NCBI GenBank assembly: GCA_002205965.3
Contig: NADL03000763.1
Coordinates: 558,001 to 622,000, forward strand
Source: Kappaphycus alvarezii
Lineage: Eukaryota > Rhodophyta > Florideophyceae > Gigartinales > Solieriaceae
Reading direction: 5' to 3'
Length of the DNA: 64,000 bases
In this document: in pieces, positions 11,694 through 23,419 of the stretch
Numbering within the stretch: the first letter of the stretch is position 1
Layout of the letters: each line of letters opens with the position of its first letter
Notes under the pieces: generated by a model
What the model was told of the DNA's origin: nothing
Databases searched by the model: none
Seen by the model: only the letters and a program-made list of their open reading frames with translations
Program-made: the position numbers and the translations under genes

Positions 11694-12880
11694 ATGCAGT
11701 TCGGTATCAATGTGGTGGCGAAGGGTTTTATACTGCATTCCCCTCAGCAACTCACCATAGTGCGTATACGAGACGGGGGTACAACAAAGATAAGAATTTG
11801 TGGAATTTTGGCCCCTGCTTGCGTAGCGCGATACAGAAATGATGAAGTATCTAACCTTCTCACAGGCCTGTTTATGAGGGAAGTAAGGGAAATGATGGAC
11901 AGTACAATTGAAGAAGCGCTGTACACCGAACGTATTTTAAGTATGCGCCTTTTTCAGTTCTCGCTCGACGCTCTCGACGATGCTATCTATTTGAAACGCT
12001 ACCGTTTTACAAAAGAGGGTATCTGCAAGATAGTTGCTATACTTTCGCATCCTTCAAGCCGAAATTAGATTGCGAGCAGTCGTTAGAAGGCAAACTCTGT
12101 GCTATCTTTCTGTTCGCTTTATAGAAGACCGAGCACCTTGTCGAGGTGATGGGTTCTTCAAGAGGATCTAAGGATGATGGCATAGGAGTTAAACGAAATA
12201 TTTTATGATGTGTTAGAGTTTGTGCAAAATCGGTTTCGTAAATTTCTGACCGAATACAAATATTGTTTTCTGCAAAGAAAGTTCTGAGTTGTAGTCTCAA
12301 AGTGTGAAGGCAGCCGTTTCTTATTTGGACAACTGCGTGGGATTTAGAGACAGTACTAGTTATACATAGCTCGCTCAAATGGAAGGGGAAGGAGAGCTAA
12401 ATTTAGAGGGTCATAAGCGGCGAAATTGTCCAAAATTCTGGCGGATAGCCTTCCAGATAGACTTATCTCCAACATGTTCGGTCCAGTAGAGGGTCGTCAT
12501 CATGTTTAGACGGTATTTGGAAGGTAAAACATAGCGATCGACTTGGAACGGTTGTTAATAATTGTGGGTCGGCATTTTTACATATATGGGGACCCTGCTT
12601 ATGTCGTAAAAGCATATCTAAAAGTAAGATATAAGGCAGAGTCCCTCACAGAAGAACGGAAGGAGTTTAACAAACTGATGTCTGCAGTTCGCAAAGCGGT
12701 TGAATGGGCTCTCAAAGACATTAAGAAGTACTTTAATCAGCTAAACTCATCGCGCAAGCGAAGTATTGGACGAATACCAGCAGGTTTGGGGTACCTTGTT
12801 TCTACTGTACTTTGGAACATGCGCACTTGATTGTATGGTTTTCAAAGCTCACAGTTCTTCAAATGCCAGCAAACGCAGCC
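11694..12880 (+). pseudogene. PIF/Harbinger transposase, decayed, second catalytic Asp lost
   Basis: A third Harbinger nuclease, of the subtype common in oomycetes and algae. Visible blocks on the plus strand: FSLDALDDAIYLKRYRFTKEGI (11960-12020) at the N-terminus. After a poorly preserved stretch come SLPDRLISNMFGPVEGRHHV (about 12447-12510), then HFYIYGDPAYVVKAYL (about 12570-12620), TEERKEFNKLMSAVRKAVEW (about 12650-12710), and LYGFQSSQFF (about 12832-12860). In the block GRHHV the family has an Asp (GRxHD), so this copy has lost a catalytic residue; the GDPAY aspartate remains. From about 12420 to 12880 all of this is one frame interrupted by TAG, TAA and TGA stops. The Myb/SANT-like pseudogene on the opposite strand (14076-13089) is its probable partner, giving a convergent two-gene element. 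Confidence 0.8.
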
Positions 12881-13088
12881 AAGGCTGTACCTGAGTGCAA
12901 TGGGAGCACTTGAAAGGTGGAAAGACTTCATTCGCTTCCGGGGCTCCACCTCGGACCCCGCTGGGGGCTTACCACAAGACCCCAAGGAAATAGTTTGAAA
13001 GCTGCACCGGCTCTTCCCTTCGCTCCTTGAACGGCTCAGCATTCAAAGATTTTGCCTTCGATTCTTTCTCGAAGAAGTTATTCGAGCT

Positions 13089-14076
13089 CTAGCACACTTC
13101 TTGGATCAACTCCGACATGAATCTATTTGCTTCCAATCGCAATAGTCGTTCGATTGCCGCCTCTTTAGCTATTTTCTTCTCTTCCTCAAACCGTCGCGTC
13201 TCCAAGTCTACTCTGAGTGTCTCGATATCATTACGGTGTTCGACGGCGATCGTTTCAGTTTCAATACGGTGCTCTTCGAGCGCAATGCGCTTTACGTCGA
13301 ACTCCAACCTCTTCTCGTCGCTACCTTCCTATCGTCCAAGTAAGCCTACACGATTGGCTGCTTTCTTCACTGATTTAATGCCTTGATTCATGTTGGTATC
13401 TGCTTGCATGTAACTCGCCTTCTGATTCTTAGGGCTTGATAACTCTTCTTTGCCATTAAGGCTTCTAAGCCCGGACGCTTTCGCAATTGCTATATCTCTT
13501 ACCTTTTCACCTGCAGCTTAAGCGCTGCCTTCTTGTCTGCCACCTCCAACTTGTCTTTTGTCTTTTCTTGCTTGAATTCATTGATTTTCGTTACCAGATC
13601 TTCCCGAGCTGCTCTTCTTCCTCAGTCCCATTATATCTAGCCGCTCTTTCTGCGTCTCCATCGCGAAATTTCGCTATGATACGTTTGCAGAGATCCTGGT
13701 AATGATTTCCGTCCGCTTTCCATCCCACCGAGCCCGTAGCATTGAAATGCTTTCCCACTTCTTCAAAGAGCACTAATGTTTGTCCAAGGGCCGCACGGTG
13801 AGCTCCAGCTGCTTGCACTTCTTTTAAATTGGCAAGATCTAAATATGACCTAATCTTCCTCTTCATTGGTCCCCTGCCAGCAAGGGGTGAAGTTGCTGGC
13901 GCAGAGGGAGTGGCAGCTGTTGAAGCTTGTTTTTGCTGGCTTTGGGGACTTTGAGAGGCTGTAAATGCGAGGGATATTTGTGTGTTCTGCCCAAGCTGAA
14001 TGGTATGCTGCACGTCTGAAATCAAAACTGCCTCGGAAGCAATTGAAGAGTAGGGAGATGGGAGGGAGACTCGCAT
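13089..14076 (-). pseudogene. Myb/SANT-like accessory protein with long charged C-terminal helix, decayed
   Basis: On the minus strand: a Gln/Ser/Ala-rich start (about 13990-13870), then MKRKIRSYLDLANLKEVQAAGAHRAA (about 13860-13790). Next are GQTLVLFEEVGKHFNATGSVGW, HYQDLCKRIIAKFRDGDAERA and the conserved-looking ARYNGTEEEEQLGK (to about 13595). This is the shape of the Myb/SANT-like proteins that accompany Harbinger and related transposons in algae and oomycetes. The C-terminal half is a continuous charged helix, probably a coiled coil (EFDVKRIALEEHRIETETIAVEHRND and on to 13089). Breaks: a frameshift near 13594, another near 13500, and an in-frame TAG near 13329. It is convergent with the Harbinger transposase at 11.7-12.9 kb, which suggests one two-gene element. 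The domain call is by shape and short motifs; DNA binding is inferred. Confidence 0.6.
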
Positions 14077-14099
14077 TCGTACGGTTTGGGGTGGGTGAG

Positions 14100-16299
14100 A
14101 TCGATATGGTGCTACTGCTGTAGAATATGCCGTGGCTGAGGGTGGGGAATGGGTCTTGACCTACCGAATAATGTATTTGGTACAAACGGGTAAAGATCGA
14201 AGCTTCGATCGAGCATGTCGGTATTACGGCGCTAACCCTAATTACGTACGGAAAATTGCATCCAATATTTACCGAATCGTGCCTGCCAAAAACCACTATT
14301 ATCATCTGACACGACTCAAAATCCAGATCTGAGCACTGGAAATGGTCAATTCTTGCCTTTATTTTGCACAACTCTTTGCTGTGCACCCAAAATATGGCAC
14401 CAAATAGGTTTTAAAAGAGATCACCACTACTATACCGCCACTAACAACACCATTACTTCAGTGCCGAGTTTAGCGCCGTGTTACAATTCTAGCTTCGCCT
14501 GCGTCCAGTGGAATTACTGCAACTATATAAATGTCTTCCGGAGCAGCTCCCTTGACAAGCCCGAGTGACTTTCAATTCTCATAACAGGTAGTTTCCATTG
14601 CATTGCCCCATAATAGCAATGGTTGATGGAATTGTAGATGGTCAGTCACCGATGGATTTGATTACTAGTTCGAGCAGCACGGTGGCTCAGAAACCGCAAC
14701 GAATGGCTGCGGGCGAGCTGTGGTCAAGATAAAAGGAGCAAATGTATTCAAAGTTACGGGGCCAGGTAAAATAAACACGAGAAGACGCAGATAGAGCCAA
14801 CATTGTCGTATCAGTATACAATGGCTTGCGCACATTGCACCCAGTTTCTCAAATTACAGACCTGAAATATGTGTCGGTCAGGTGGGTCCACGAAAACCGG
14901 CTTTAGTACTCTATGCATTTAATGCACCATTCAGACTCGCGCGTACAATACCATGAAATCCATCCCATTGTGCTCAATAGAAATCTTTCGCGGATGAGGT
15001 CCAGGAAACTTACAGCGAAGATAGGTGACTGGCTGGTAGCACACACAGGTATCAGCGTAATCAATATCGTTCTTGAGGCCCCCTTTTTATGTACGGCAAA
15101 ACATGTGAGGATGGTCTTTTTGTGACGAGAATTGAAACGAATTGCAGCTGGGCCTTAATTTGCAACGCCGTGAGTGTATAAACCGGGACCCCAGAGGCAA
15201 AATAGTTTCTTGAGTATGTTGCGTTTGTATCAACCATACTAACTTCAGTGACGATATGGAAGCCTTGAAGCTGCGAACAAAGATTACGAAGGTAGACTTG
15301 GAGAAATTTTCGAAAGTAATGTGCTACTTTCGTAAAGAATCGCGATGTTTGTTGTTTCAATGGGGTGGAATGAAAACCTTTACAGCGTCTTTGCAATAGA
15401 TCTCGCGCTCGGAGGGAGTTTTGACCACGGGGAGTGCTGCTTGCTCCTTATGGGACAACCTCTCCGTTAATGTGCTGGGGCTGAGGAGGAAACTAAGATT
15501 AATTCTGTCTGCGCGATAGTCTCGTTGAAATAGTCTGATTAAACCTCTCTTGAAAAGTTCAAAATCGAAATATTTTTAAAAAGGGAAAGCCAAAAATGGG
15601 ACTAAAGGGCAAGAAATGGAGCTTCGAGTGAAATACCGGAGTGCTTTAGCGAAATCGAGAGCTTATTCCGTTAGCTTCGTCCCGGTCGAATTAGCTTCGT
15701 ATTCGGCGGGCTTCTATCGGATAATGCGAAAAACTACCTTCGTAACACGCAAGCTTGTAACGATGGTGACTGTGTTCTATGATTTTGTCTGTTTCAAGTC
15801 ATTTGTATCCAAAGTATGGCATCTTGCTAGGCACCAGAACCATGTTGGTGGAAACCAGTGCTTTTCGCTCTCCTGTTTTGCAGCTCTCCTTCGTCATTGC
15901 TAACCTTTAAGCTCGGCCCGGATAACGTGGCTTGACTTGATCGCCAATATGTCAATCATCCTTAGCTGGAGGTAAATAGGATCATATACAACTAATGGAA
16001 AGTAGGTCTCTCATATTTGGATATACAACGTATATGGGTTGGAACCGGGATAAATTAAAATCGAGACGCCGGCGAAAACAACCCCATAACATGTTCAAGG
16101 TCGCTTCGACCCAGCTTGGCTTGCTAATAACTCTTCTCAGGCACTAATTTTTTGATCAGGCAGACCATATGCTTCACCATAGCATTCTATGGGGGGCTTA
16201 TTAAGTGAAGGATTTCTAAGAGATCCTTGATGGATGCGGCAGTGTAAGCAAAAGCTTTGTCCAAAAACATCAATTGGATTTGCGCAAACATATAAGTAA
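14100..16299. other. No recognisable gene; probable tail of a decayed Ty3/gypsy element
   Basis: Positions 14132-14332 hold a 66-codon plus-strand ORF (DRACRYYGANPNYVRKIASN) that I do not recognise. Minus-strand readings at 15060-15400 (VAHYFRKFLQVYLRNLCSQL) faintly resemble the Ty3 segment that follows reverse transcriptase. They lie downstream of an integrase on the same strand, so this is unsettled. No RNA gene or tandem array seen. Confidence 0.3.
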
Positions 16300-17353
16300 T
16301 TCCCTTTAAGTAAACTTAATGTGAACTTCAGAAGTAGACGACGTCAATGATCGCACCATCGGCTATGAATTTAAATGTTCCAAGGCGATAAGCTGGAAGC
16401 GTTACCCACCAGTTTGGGGGATTTACGGGCCTGCTAAGTCGATCTGGAATGTTTTAAGGTGAGTGTTGATGATAATTTGCAGGGAAATTCGGTATTTTCG
16501 AATAAGCGGGTGTCTAAATGCCTGTACACATCCGAAGTGACCAGGGGCCATCAGTACGAGGCGGCGTTAAACTGAAGCCCTATCCTCGAGTACCAATGTC
16601 TGATACTGTCCAGAAATTTCTCAAGAACGCAGTTGCATGAGCATAAAAAGCTTCGACATGAGGGGATTGCCGCGGAACAAGCGATCATTCAAAACCATGA
16701 ACGACTTTGAGAGATGGCGGACCCCTTATCGGTCACATGGGTCTTTTTCATGAATTTTTGGCCAAGAAAATATCTGTTGAAATCTCATAAAGCGGGCTCG
16801 AGTCACACGTCGGCTTCGAAGGTTTCTGCATCGGTATAGGCAAAAACAGGTGCCGGGAACAGGGTATTTTTCAGATTTCTAAAGGCCTTTTCGCCTCATT
16901 TATCCACTAAATAGTCTTTTTTCGAGGTTGAGAGCCTGAAGCGGTAGATAGATTCCGGACAAGCACTTAAAAAAAGAAAGTGGCGGCATCTCTCCATTAA
17001 AAAATGCGGAGGACGGCATTTTCGCCATTTTGAAGTGACGAGTCTTCTCCGGATCGGTCGGGATTCTTCAGCTTAAAAGATGTCAACGTAAAATGGGAAT
17101 TTATCCATGCAAAATTGGAAACAAATCAAGCTGAGTTGAAGGTGGTAGCTATCGGTAAGGTCGAAAACTGTTGAGAGGCCCTGCATGGGCTCTCGAAAGA
17201 AAGATAAAGATTACGTAATACAATTAGGTTGAGGAAAAAAACATTTTCTATAACTTCTTCCACCATACTTTGGTAAGTGGAGAGAGCGATAATAAGGCCC
17301 CTCTGAATAAGCTCTAAGGCGTAAAGACCGAAATCTGTGAGCGACTGACACAA
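16300..17353 (-). pseudogene. Ty3/gypsy pol fragment: reverse transcriptase to integrase core, decayed
   Basis: On the minus strand the end of a reverse transcriptase is seen at 17350-17130 (LSTYQSMVEEVIENVFF, the position where Ty3 elements have the TYQxMVxEV block before the catalytic motif). After a damaged RNase H stretch comes an integrase core start at 16449-16340, FQIDLAGP and FQLIALEHLNS, interrupted by three stops. This gives the Ty3 order RT, RNase H, integrase. The catalytic YxDD box is not preserved. Heavy decay means an old insertion. The plus-strand Ty3 fragment directly to the right is a separate element. Confidence 0.6.
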
Positions 17354-17475
17354 CTAGGCCATCTTGAAATGATAGTGGCGCAAGAATGTGTCTTAAAACG
17401 CAAAAATCTCACAACAATTAAGTTTATCGAAAATTTCCCTGTATTTGAGATAGGCGAGCTACCCATTTTCCCCTC

Positions 17476-18390
17476 TTGATCACTCTGATATATTTTGCGC
17501 AGAACCAAAGATTTCCGTCTTTCTTATTTGCTATCACCACAAAAAGGCCGAAAGAAAGACACCAATCCTCGGTTCTGCGCATAATATCTCATACTGAAAA
17601 TTGGATTGACACACCATGGCATTATCTTGTAGTTTACAGTGGTGTCTGGATACAGTGCAAAAAATGTCATACTGATGTCTTGATAGAGTGTAAATAATTG
17701 GTAGCAGTTACAGGTGGGATAATATCAAGGTATATTATGGAATATTTTGCAATCATCGTTAAAAAAATGAGGAGAAAATAATAATATTCAACGACGGACC
17801 GATATCCACAAAATGACAGATTTGCGAAGTTTTTTTGACATGGTAGGATGTTATTGACGCCCTATCAATGTTTTGTGTGGACGCAACAGCCTCTCTACAT
17901 GATTCAATTTCATTAAAAAAATGTTTACCTGGAAAGGTGAAATGAAAGAAACGTTCGAAATGATAAAGAAAAGGATCACTTCAACACCAAAAATCGAGTT
18001 TCTGGGCTTCGAAGCACCCTATATTGATGATATCAGTGTCTCAAACGTCTTTGTAGGAGAATTTATTGCTCAGAAGAAGTAATATTGCCAGATGTATCCA
18101 TTTCAATAATTTAGTTGCACCATGAATGCGGTTGAACGAAGGTACACTATGCCAAAGAGAGGTGTTGGCAGTCATATTTGAGTTACGCAAGTTTCGGACC
18201 AAGTTTTTCTCTGCTGACCCATTTAGGCTGATAAAAGCACATCAAACACCCCACTGTTCATTTAAGAAGATCTACTTTATATAAAGCTAATACGCTGAAT
18301 GGACTTCATAGCCGCGTATGACTTCGAAGTCTTGGATCAATTAGGCTTTAGCAAAGATACCGCAGATTATCTGTCAAGCGTTGTTATTTA
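17476..18390 (+). pseudogene. Ty3/gypsy pol fragment: reverse transcriptase C-terminus to RNase H, decayed
   Basis: On the plus strand: the RT thumb region (WIQCKKCHTDVLIECK, about 17650-17690), VTGGIISRYIM, then TDIHKMTDLRSFFDMVGCY (17797-17855). The tether/RNase H region follows: FTWKGEMKETFEMIKKRI, IEFLGFEAPYIDDISVSNVFVGEFIAQKK (17920-18080), and after frame changes ERRYTMPKR (about 18130-18160), the typical Ty3 RNase H landmark. Stops interrupt at several points. A separate old insertion, opposite in direction to the fragment just to the left. Confidence 0.7.
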
Positions 18391-21300
18391 GGACTCTCAG
18401 AACCGCTTAGTATATTGATGTAATGTAGGGGGGCTTTTTTCGTAACTGTCATACACGGATGAAGAATATTTAGGGATATTGGAACCATATATAGTGTATA
18501 TAAGCCTCTATAGTCGATTAAAATACAGGCAGGAAAGAAGAAATGGCGTTTGATCAAACCGCCGACCAAGTATTTCGTTAAAGGGATGGCAAGATTCTGT
18601 GGAGCAGAAACAATAGCCCCAGATACATCCCATTCATAAAGAATATAGATTCGGTAGTTCACACATTCGAAGCTGGATTTGGGGGCTGAACAAATAATCG
18701 ACGGGAAAGCTCGTTCTAAATAGTTACTGGTAGCCTGGTTCATCAAAAAATCATGATTACATGAGAATTTGGAACCGGTATCAGAAGACAAAGACGCTGC
18801 TCCCGTCCGCAACCGCTGTGAAAAATTCTCTGAAAAATGGATTCGAGACCTAATAGATTGACGTTTCCGGAGATTGATCCCTGTAAAGGAATTTAAACAG
18901 GTTCTTTCTCATAACCGTCTAGCACCTCTCAGGTTGGACCACAACAGCTGCAAGTAATAGCTCTTCCGCAGAGGTCGTAGCTAGATTTATCGAGACATAA
19001 TTTATCTATTTGTCTCGGTCCATCGAAGATTGCCGTTTTAGAAAACGGTTTTTTTCATATCTACACGTTAGGGCTTATTCTATCTTATTCAGAGGCATAG
19101 GTTCAGGTGGTCCACTGCCTTGGCCTACGTTCCAATGTAAAATGGTTAAAACCGAGCGAAAGTTATGTATCATGATGATAGGAACCAAAATAGTGATCCT
19201 CAGCCAAGGAATTGATTAAAAATTATATCTTGGTAAAGTATCTTTTGAATGCAGTCGTCACAATCTCTCATCTAGATCATCAAAATTCCAGCCGATGCTT
19301 GGCATAGATCTACGCGTGGCTCCGATGGATCTTGCTCTATTGCTAAGTACTGATTTCGAAGACCATTGCCGACTTTGACTACTAGCAGTTCTAGTTATGC
19401 GCCCGAGCAGGAGTTATGCACAAGTGAGATGATTCTGAAAAGGAAGCTCCGTAGGATAGACAAAGCTCAAACTAGGGTACTAGTTTTTGGTTGCACATGG
19501 ATAGGCCCTGACCTCTACTAAGAAAAGACTTTCATTATAACACTGCTGTTTTAGAGCACTCCGTATATGGAAGGTGTCACACCCGTACTCTCGTCGCAGT
19601 ATTCACGCGCAGAAATTAGTTTGGTGTACCCTACATCCAATTCTTAACTCAAAAGGAAGCCTCAACTCAGTAAATGCAAAGTTAATCTTAGTATTGGTTA
19701 TTCCATTCATTCTCATTTGTATTTTTGATTATTTGAGTATCAATCTAATTATTGCCTCTAATTTTGGTCGTCCACTACACGTAAGCAACACTATAGAAAG
19801 GAAAAAGAAAGATAAAAGCAGGCCTCACTATAGCGGAAGGACTTCGAAGAGTTGAGGAAATATTGAGAGAATTTGAATTGAGTTCGTAGGCGAAAAAAAA
19901 TTTAGACTAACTATCGGACAGAGATCGTCTCAGAGGCCTCTCGGGGTCATTTCAAAATGCCCAAGTCCCGCCTACATTGGCAAGGGGCCTACAATCCAAA
20001 CTTATGGTTAAATTTCGACGGCAACCCACGGTGCCTATAGACATGAAGATCGCCACGTGGTTTCTGAGACCTTTGCTTTTCGATGTTATCTGTAATTTGC
20101 GTAGATGGGTATGGGAGCACTTTTTGAGAAATGAGCACGTTACGGGACACAGCATTGTAAACGACCATTTGGCAATGTCAGACTATAAGTTTCATTGTAC
20201 CGCAATTGGATTTCAAACACTGTGCACTGCCCCCGAATACCGTTAGATACCGTCTCCAGCTCTTCTCACCATTACAGCTCAGTGTCTCTTGCACCAATAG
20301 CTACTTTATTATTATTTGTCTTACTTCCTTACTTTATTTTAGTTTCTAACCCCGTTTAACCTACTTAACTTAACTATTGTCGGTTTCTTTTCACCTACGG
20401 AAAATCCCGGCGACTAACTTCCTACGCTGGGATATCTGCCATGCTTCCAACCGTTCGGAAATGCCACCCTTTTCGCAACTTGTTTAAACGATCATCGTAG
20501 TTTTCTTTTGTATTTCAGTAGTTCGCTGTTTTTGCATGGGTTTCTGGTTGCGTCACCGAACTAAAAGAGCGTTAAAGCTACAAGAATGCCACAATATCTA
20601 GACAATTTCGTAGTATACTGGGTTCTAAACCGACAAGCCCTACCATACTACTAAGAAAGTTGGCTTCGAGTGCCCGAATGGCTGCGCCATATTTAAGCTG
20701 GTATCAAACTACAAAACTGATCCTCCGACCTTCTAGGCACATAATCAAGCTTCAAGAGTTATGTGAAATTCTTTCTTTGGTCGTGCTACCTTTTGTAACT
20801 AACGCAATTTTATCTTTCATAGGCATTTGATACTATATGGTCTGCTACAAGTGTTGGAATGTAAGAAAACTAGAGAGATGTGCTATCGTGCAGGATCTCG
20901 TAAAATAGGTCGGCAAACCGCGGTGGAATTGGGGCAACTACAAAAGGAGGTTCCGTTCATGCAGGAATTTCATATTTCAAGATGGGTAAAAGCTTCTACG
21001 TCTCAGGCAGCAATTACACAGCGTTGACAACACAGATTATAGGGGTAAGTGCAACCTCTAGATGGACATAAAGCTTCATATGCCGTTAGATTCTCTCAAA
21101 AAGGGATCGATATCCAACAAAAATGCCTTAAATTATAAACTTCCGCTAAGGACGGGACAAATCGCAGAAAGCGTCTCCGATACCATCATTTAGGAAATCT
21201 GACAGATAAACGACCGCAAAATGTACGATATTTTGATCAAGAATGTGTATCAAGTTTTGAACTCGCTTCGTAAAGACCTCATTGAGTCCGTCAAGAATCA

Positions 21301-22199
21301 AGTTGTCACTCCCCTTCCCTTTGCAAAAATCGCCAAAACTGGCACAGATGCCATTGTTTGCGAAATTTTGGCACTCTGTGGTGATATGGAGTACCTCAAA
21401 GAATTTCAAAGTGCCAATGAACCCAGAAAAGTAATACGAATCCCAAATAAAGGGCCTCTGCAGGCGAAAACCTCACTGGTAAGGACTAAATTTGAATGGC
21501 CTCCAGCGACATTAGCGATAATTTCCTCGGGAAAATGGGTCGATTTTAACTTGAAGAGTACGACTTGCAAAAGTCGTGAGACAAAAGTTATGCGTAAATA
21601 TCAATTTCTCGCCAAAATGTCCCCCAAAATCAATCTTTGAGCTGTTGCGCCGATCTATGATTCAATAGTCAATCCAGTAAAATTGGCCAACTCTCTACGG
21701 AGTTAAGGCATATATTAAACGTATAGAAACTTGAAAATTTCAAAATTTAATACATCGAGGCAAATAATCGGTGGTATTTATTGTTTTCCAGAAGATAAGT
21801 ATCTCTTTGCCAAGACACTGTCCTGGGGATAGTATCTATCCAAGATGTTCACCACTAGTTAATTAGCTCTATTACTATGTTGCGCAGAAGGAAACTCTTG
21901 GAGGGGTGTAATAACTGAATTAAAGCTTGGTGACTCACATTCTATTAACCCGGAACGCCTTATAAGATGGAAATTCAAGGCCCTTTTAACCAACTTGAAA
22001 GAATGCGACCGTGTACATGTTGACAGCTGCTTCACTTCAACAATCTAGGGTTTTTCCTTTGAGAACTTAAAAAAATGGAACTCGGAAAGCTTAAATGAAC
22101 TTGGAACAGTAAATTACTTACCCAAGAACGCTTTCCAATCTTTCCAATTCATATCCACTGAGGGTGCGCATTCAGCCCTTGATAAGCTCTCCCTTATGT
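18391..22199. other. Long AT-rich gap, no assigned gene
   Basis: Relics of the preceding Ty3 element may continue to about 18830. The plus-strand ORF at 21221-21640 (139 codons, DLIESVKNQVVTPLPFAKIA) is the longest reading here; I do not recognise it and it has no visible motif. No tRNA, satellite or terminal repeat was identified. Confidence 0.35.
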
Positions 22200-23410
22200 A
22201 TTTCATCATTTTAACTGGAGTAAAAACATCTTTATTTCTTATTTTTCTCTTGACTAGGCCAAAGCCTCATCACATACGTTTTTCATATGCCCAGGTACCA
22301 AGAAATTCAACGTATTAGAATCATTGAAACCCATAATAAAGCGCAACATTAAATACCAGATCACAAATCGATTTTTGTTTTGCCCACTGAAGTTATCGGC
22401 ATGTACGCGTAGAACTTTGTTGAATGAAATTCCCGGTATCGGTAAAAATAGAACACTTAAAACAAACTCTAGCATTTAAAAGACCACATTAGCGGTCTTT
22501 TCGTTAGGCCGGTGCCTCTTTGGGAGACCAAGAATAGAATCAAGGTTGATGTTACTGCAGGAAACTCCAAACAAGTCAGATTTTAGACCAGTGATAAAGT
22601 GAAGTTGCCCGGGTTGGCGTATAAGTCCAGGAAGCAGAACCTTCTCTGCAAAATCGAACACAAGGTTAACATCGGCATCTCCACTACTGTGCTGAGATAG
22701 CGACTGACAGAGTTTGTAGAACTCAAACTCAGATTGCGCCTCTGCCCTGTGCCTCACTAAGTACTCCTTACTATTGATGATGAACAGAGAGTCAAATAGA
22801 CCACATCGTGCCATAGTGTTCTTGAGCGTAGAACAAGTGTCGCAAAAGTCCGACCCTGATCTGACAATCCGGAGTATAGATATCATTTCCTCCCAGCACC
22901 TAACAAACATAATATACTTTACAGGGGCCTAAGGCACTTTTCTAGGTCGTGAGCAGGTGTTAAGGCCGTCCGTAATGCTCTTCCATTGATCATCGTAGCA
23001 TCTGTACACATGCATTTTAGTATTTTCGCTTGGAAGAATTCGAAGCGGAGAATCATCCTTCGCTCCTATGCCTCTGGGGCATTCCAGAGCGTACATGGAA
23101 GCGTTATGCTTCAGAAACGCCGAGACAGCAAGCTTTTGAGAGCCCATGCGATTTTTCTTAGCCTCGTCTCAGCGATTTATGGACGGAACGGGTATTAAAC
23201 TCTCAGCTACTTGCTTAGCATGTCGTTGAACAGTACGGTCTGATAACAGTGAAACAGCGGCAAAACCATGACGACACACTTTATGACCTTTGACGAAGTA
23301 GCATGTTGTATTATTACCATCCGAACCTTCCCTACGGTGCTTTTTCCTATACCTAATCTCAGTACTTCCATGTAGTGTCTCACTAGCCTTATCCTAGTTA
23401 GCCGCAAGCT
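22200..23410 (-). pseudogene. Relic of the HADN/GQNKN family (DUF7869-like, transposon-associated)
   Basis: On the minus strand a long reading runs with few breaks. It contains YRKKHRREGSDGNNTTCYFV followed by VCRHGFAAVSLLSDRTVQRH (about 23350-23230), the segment SENTKMHVYRCYDDQW, and SGSDFCDTCSTLKNTM with a CxxC pair (about 22850). It goes on through SEFEFYKLCQSL, GQLHFITGLKSDLFGVSC, and the hallmark VHADNFSGQNKNRFVIWYL (about 22395-22340) followed by FLVPGHMKNVCDE. This order is that of the family annotated as DUF7869 in corals, oomycetes and algae. I regard it as an element-encoded, probably DDE-type nuclease, but its activity is not established in what I know. Stops at about 23180, 22929 and 22476-22478 and a missing C-terminus mark it as dead. 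Confidence 0.65.
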
Positions 23411-23419
23411 AGCGCCATC

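Noticed and set aside
15060..15400. Minus-strand reading VAHYFRKFLQ resembling the end of a Ty3 reverse transcriptase
   Set aside because: It lies downstream of an integrase core on the same strand and the match is short; left in the gap description only.
18384..18812. 142-codon minus-strand ORF
   Set aside because: It is opposite to the end of a Ty3 fragment and has no domain.
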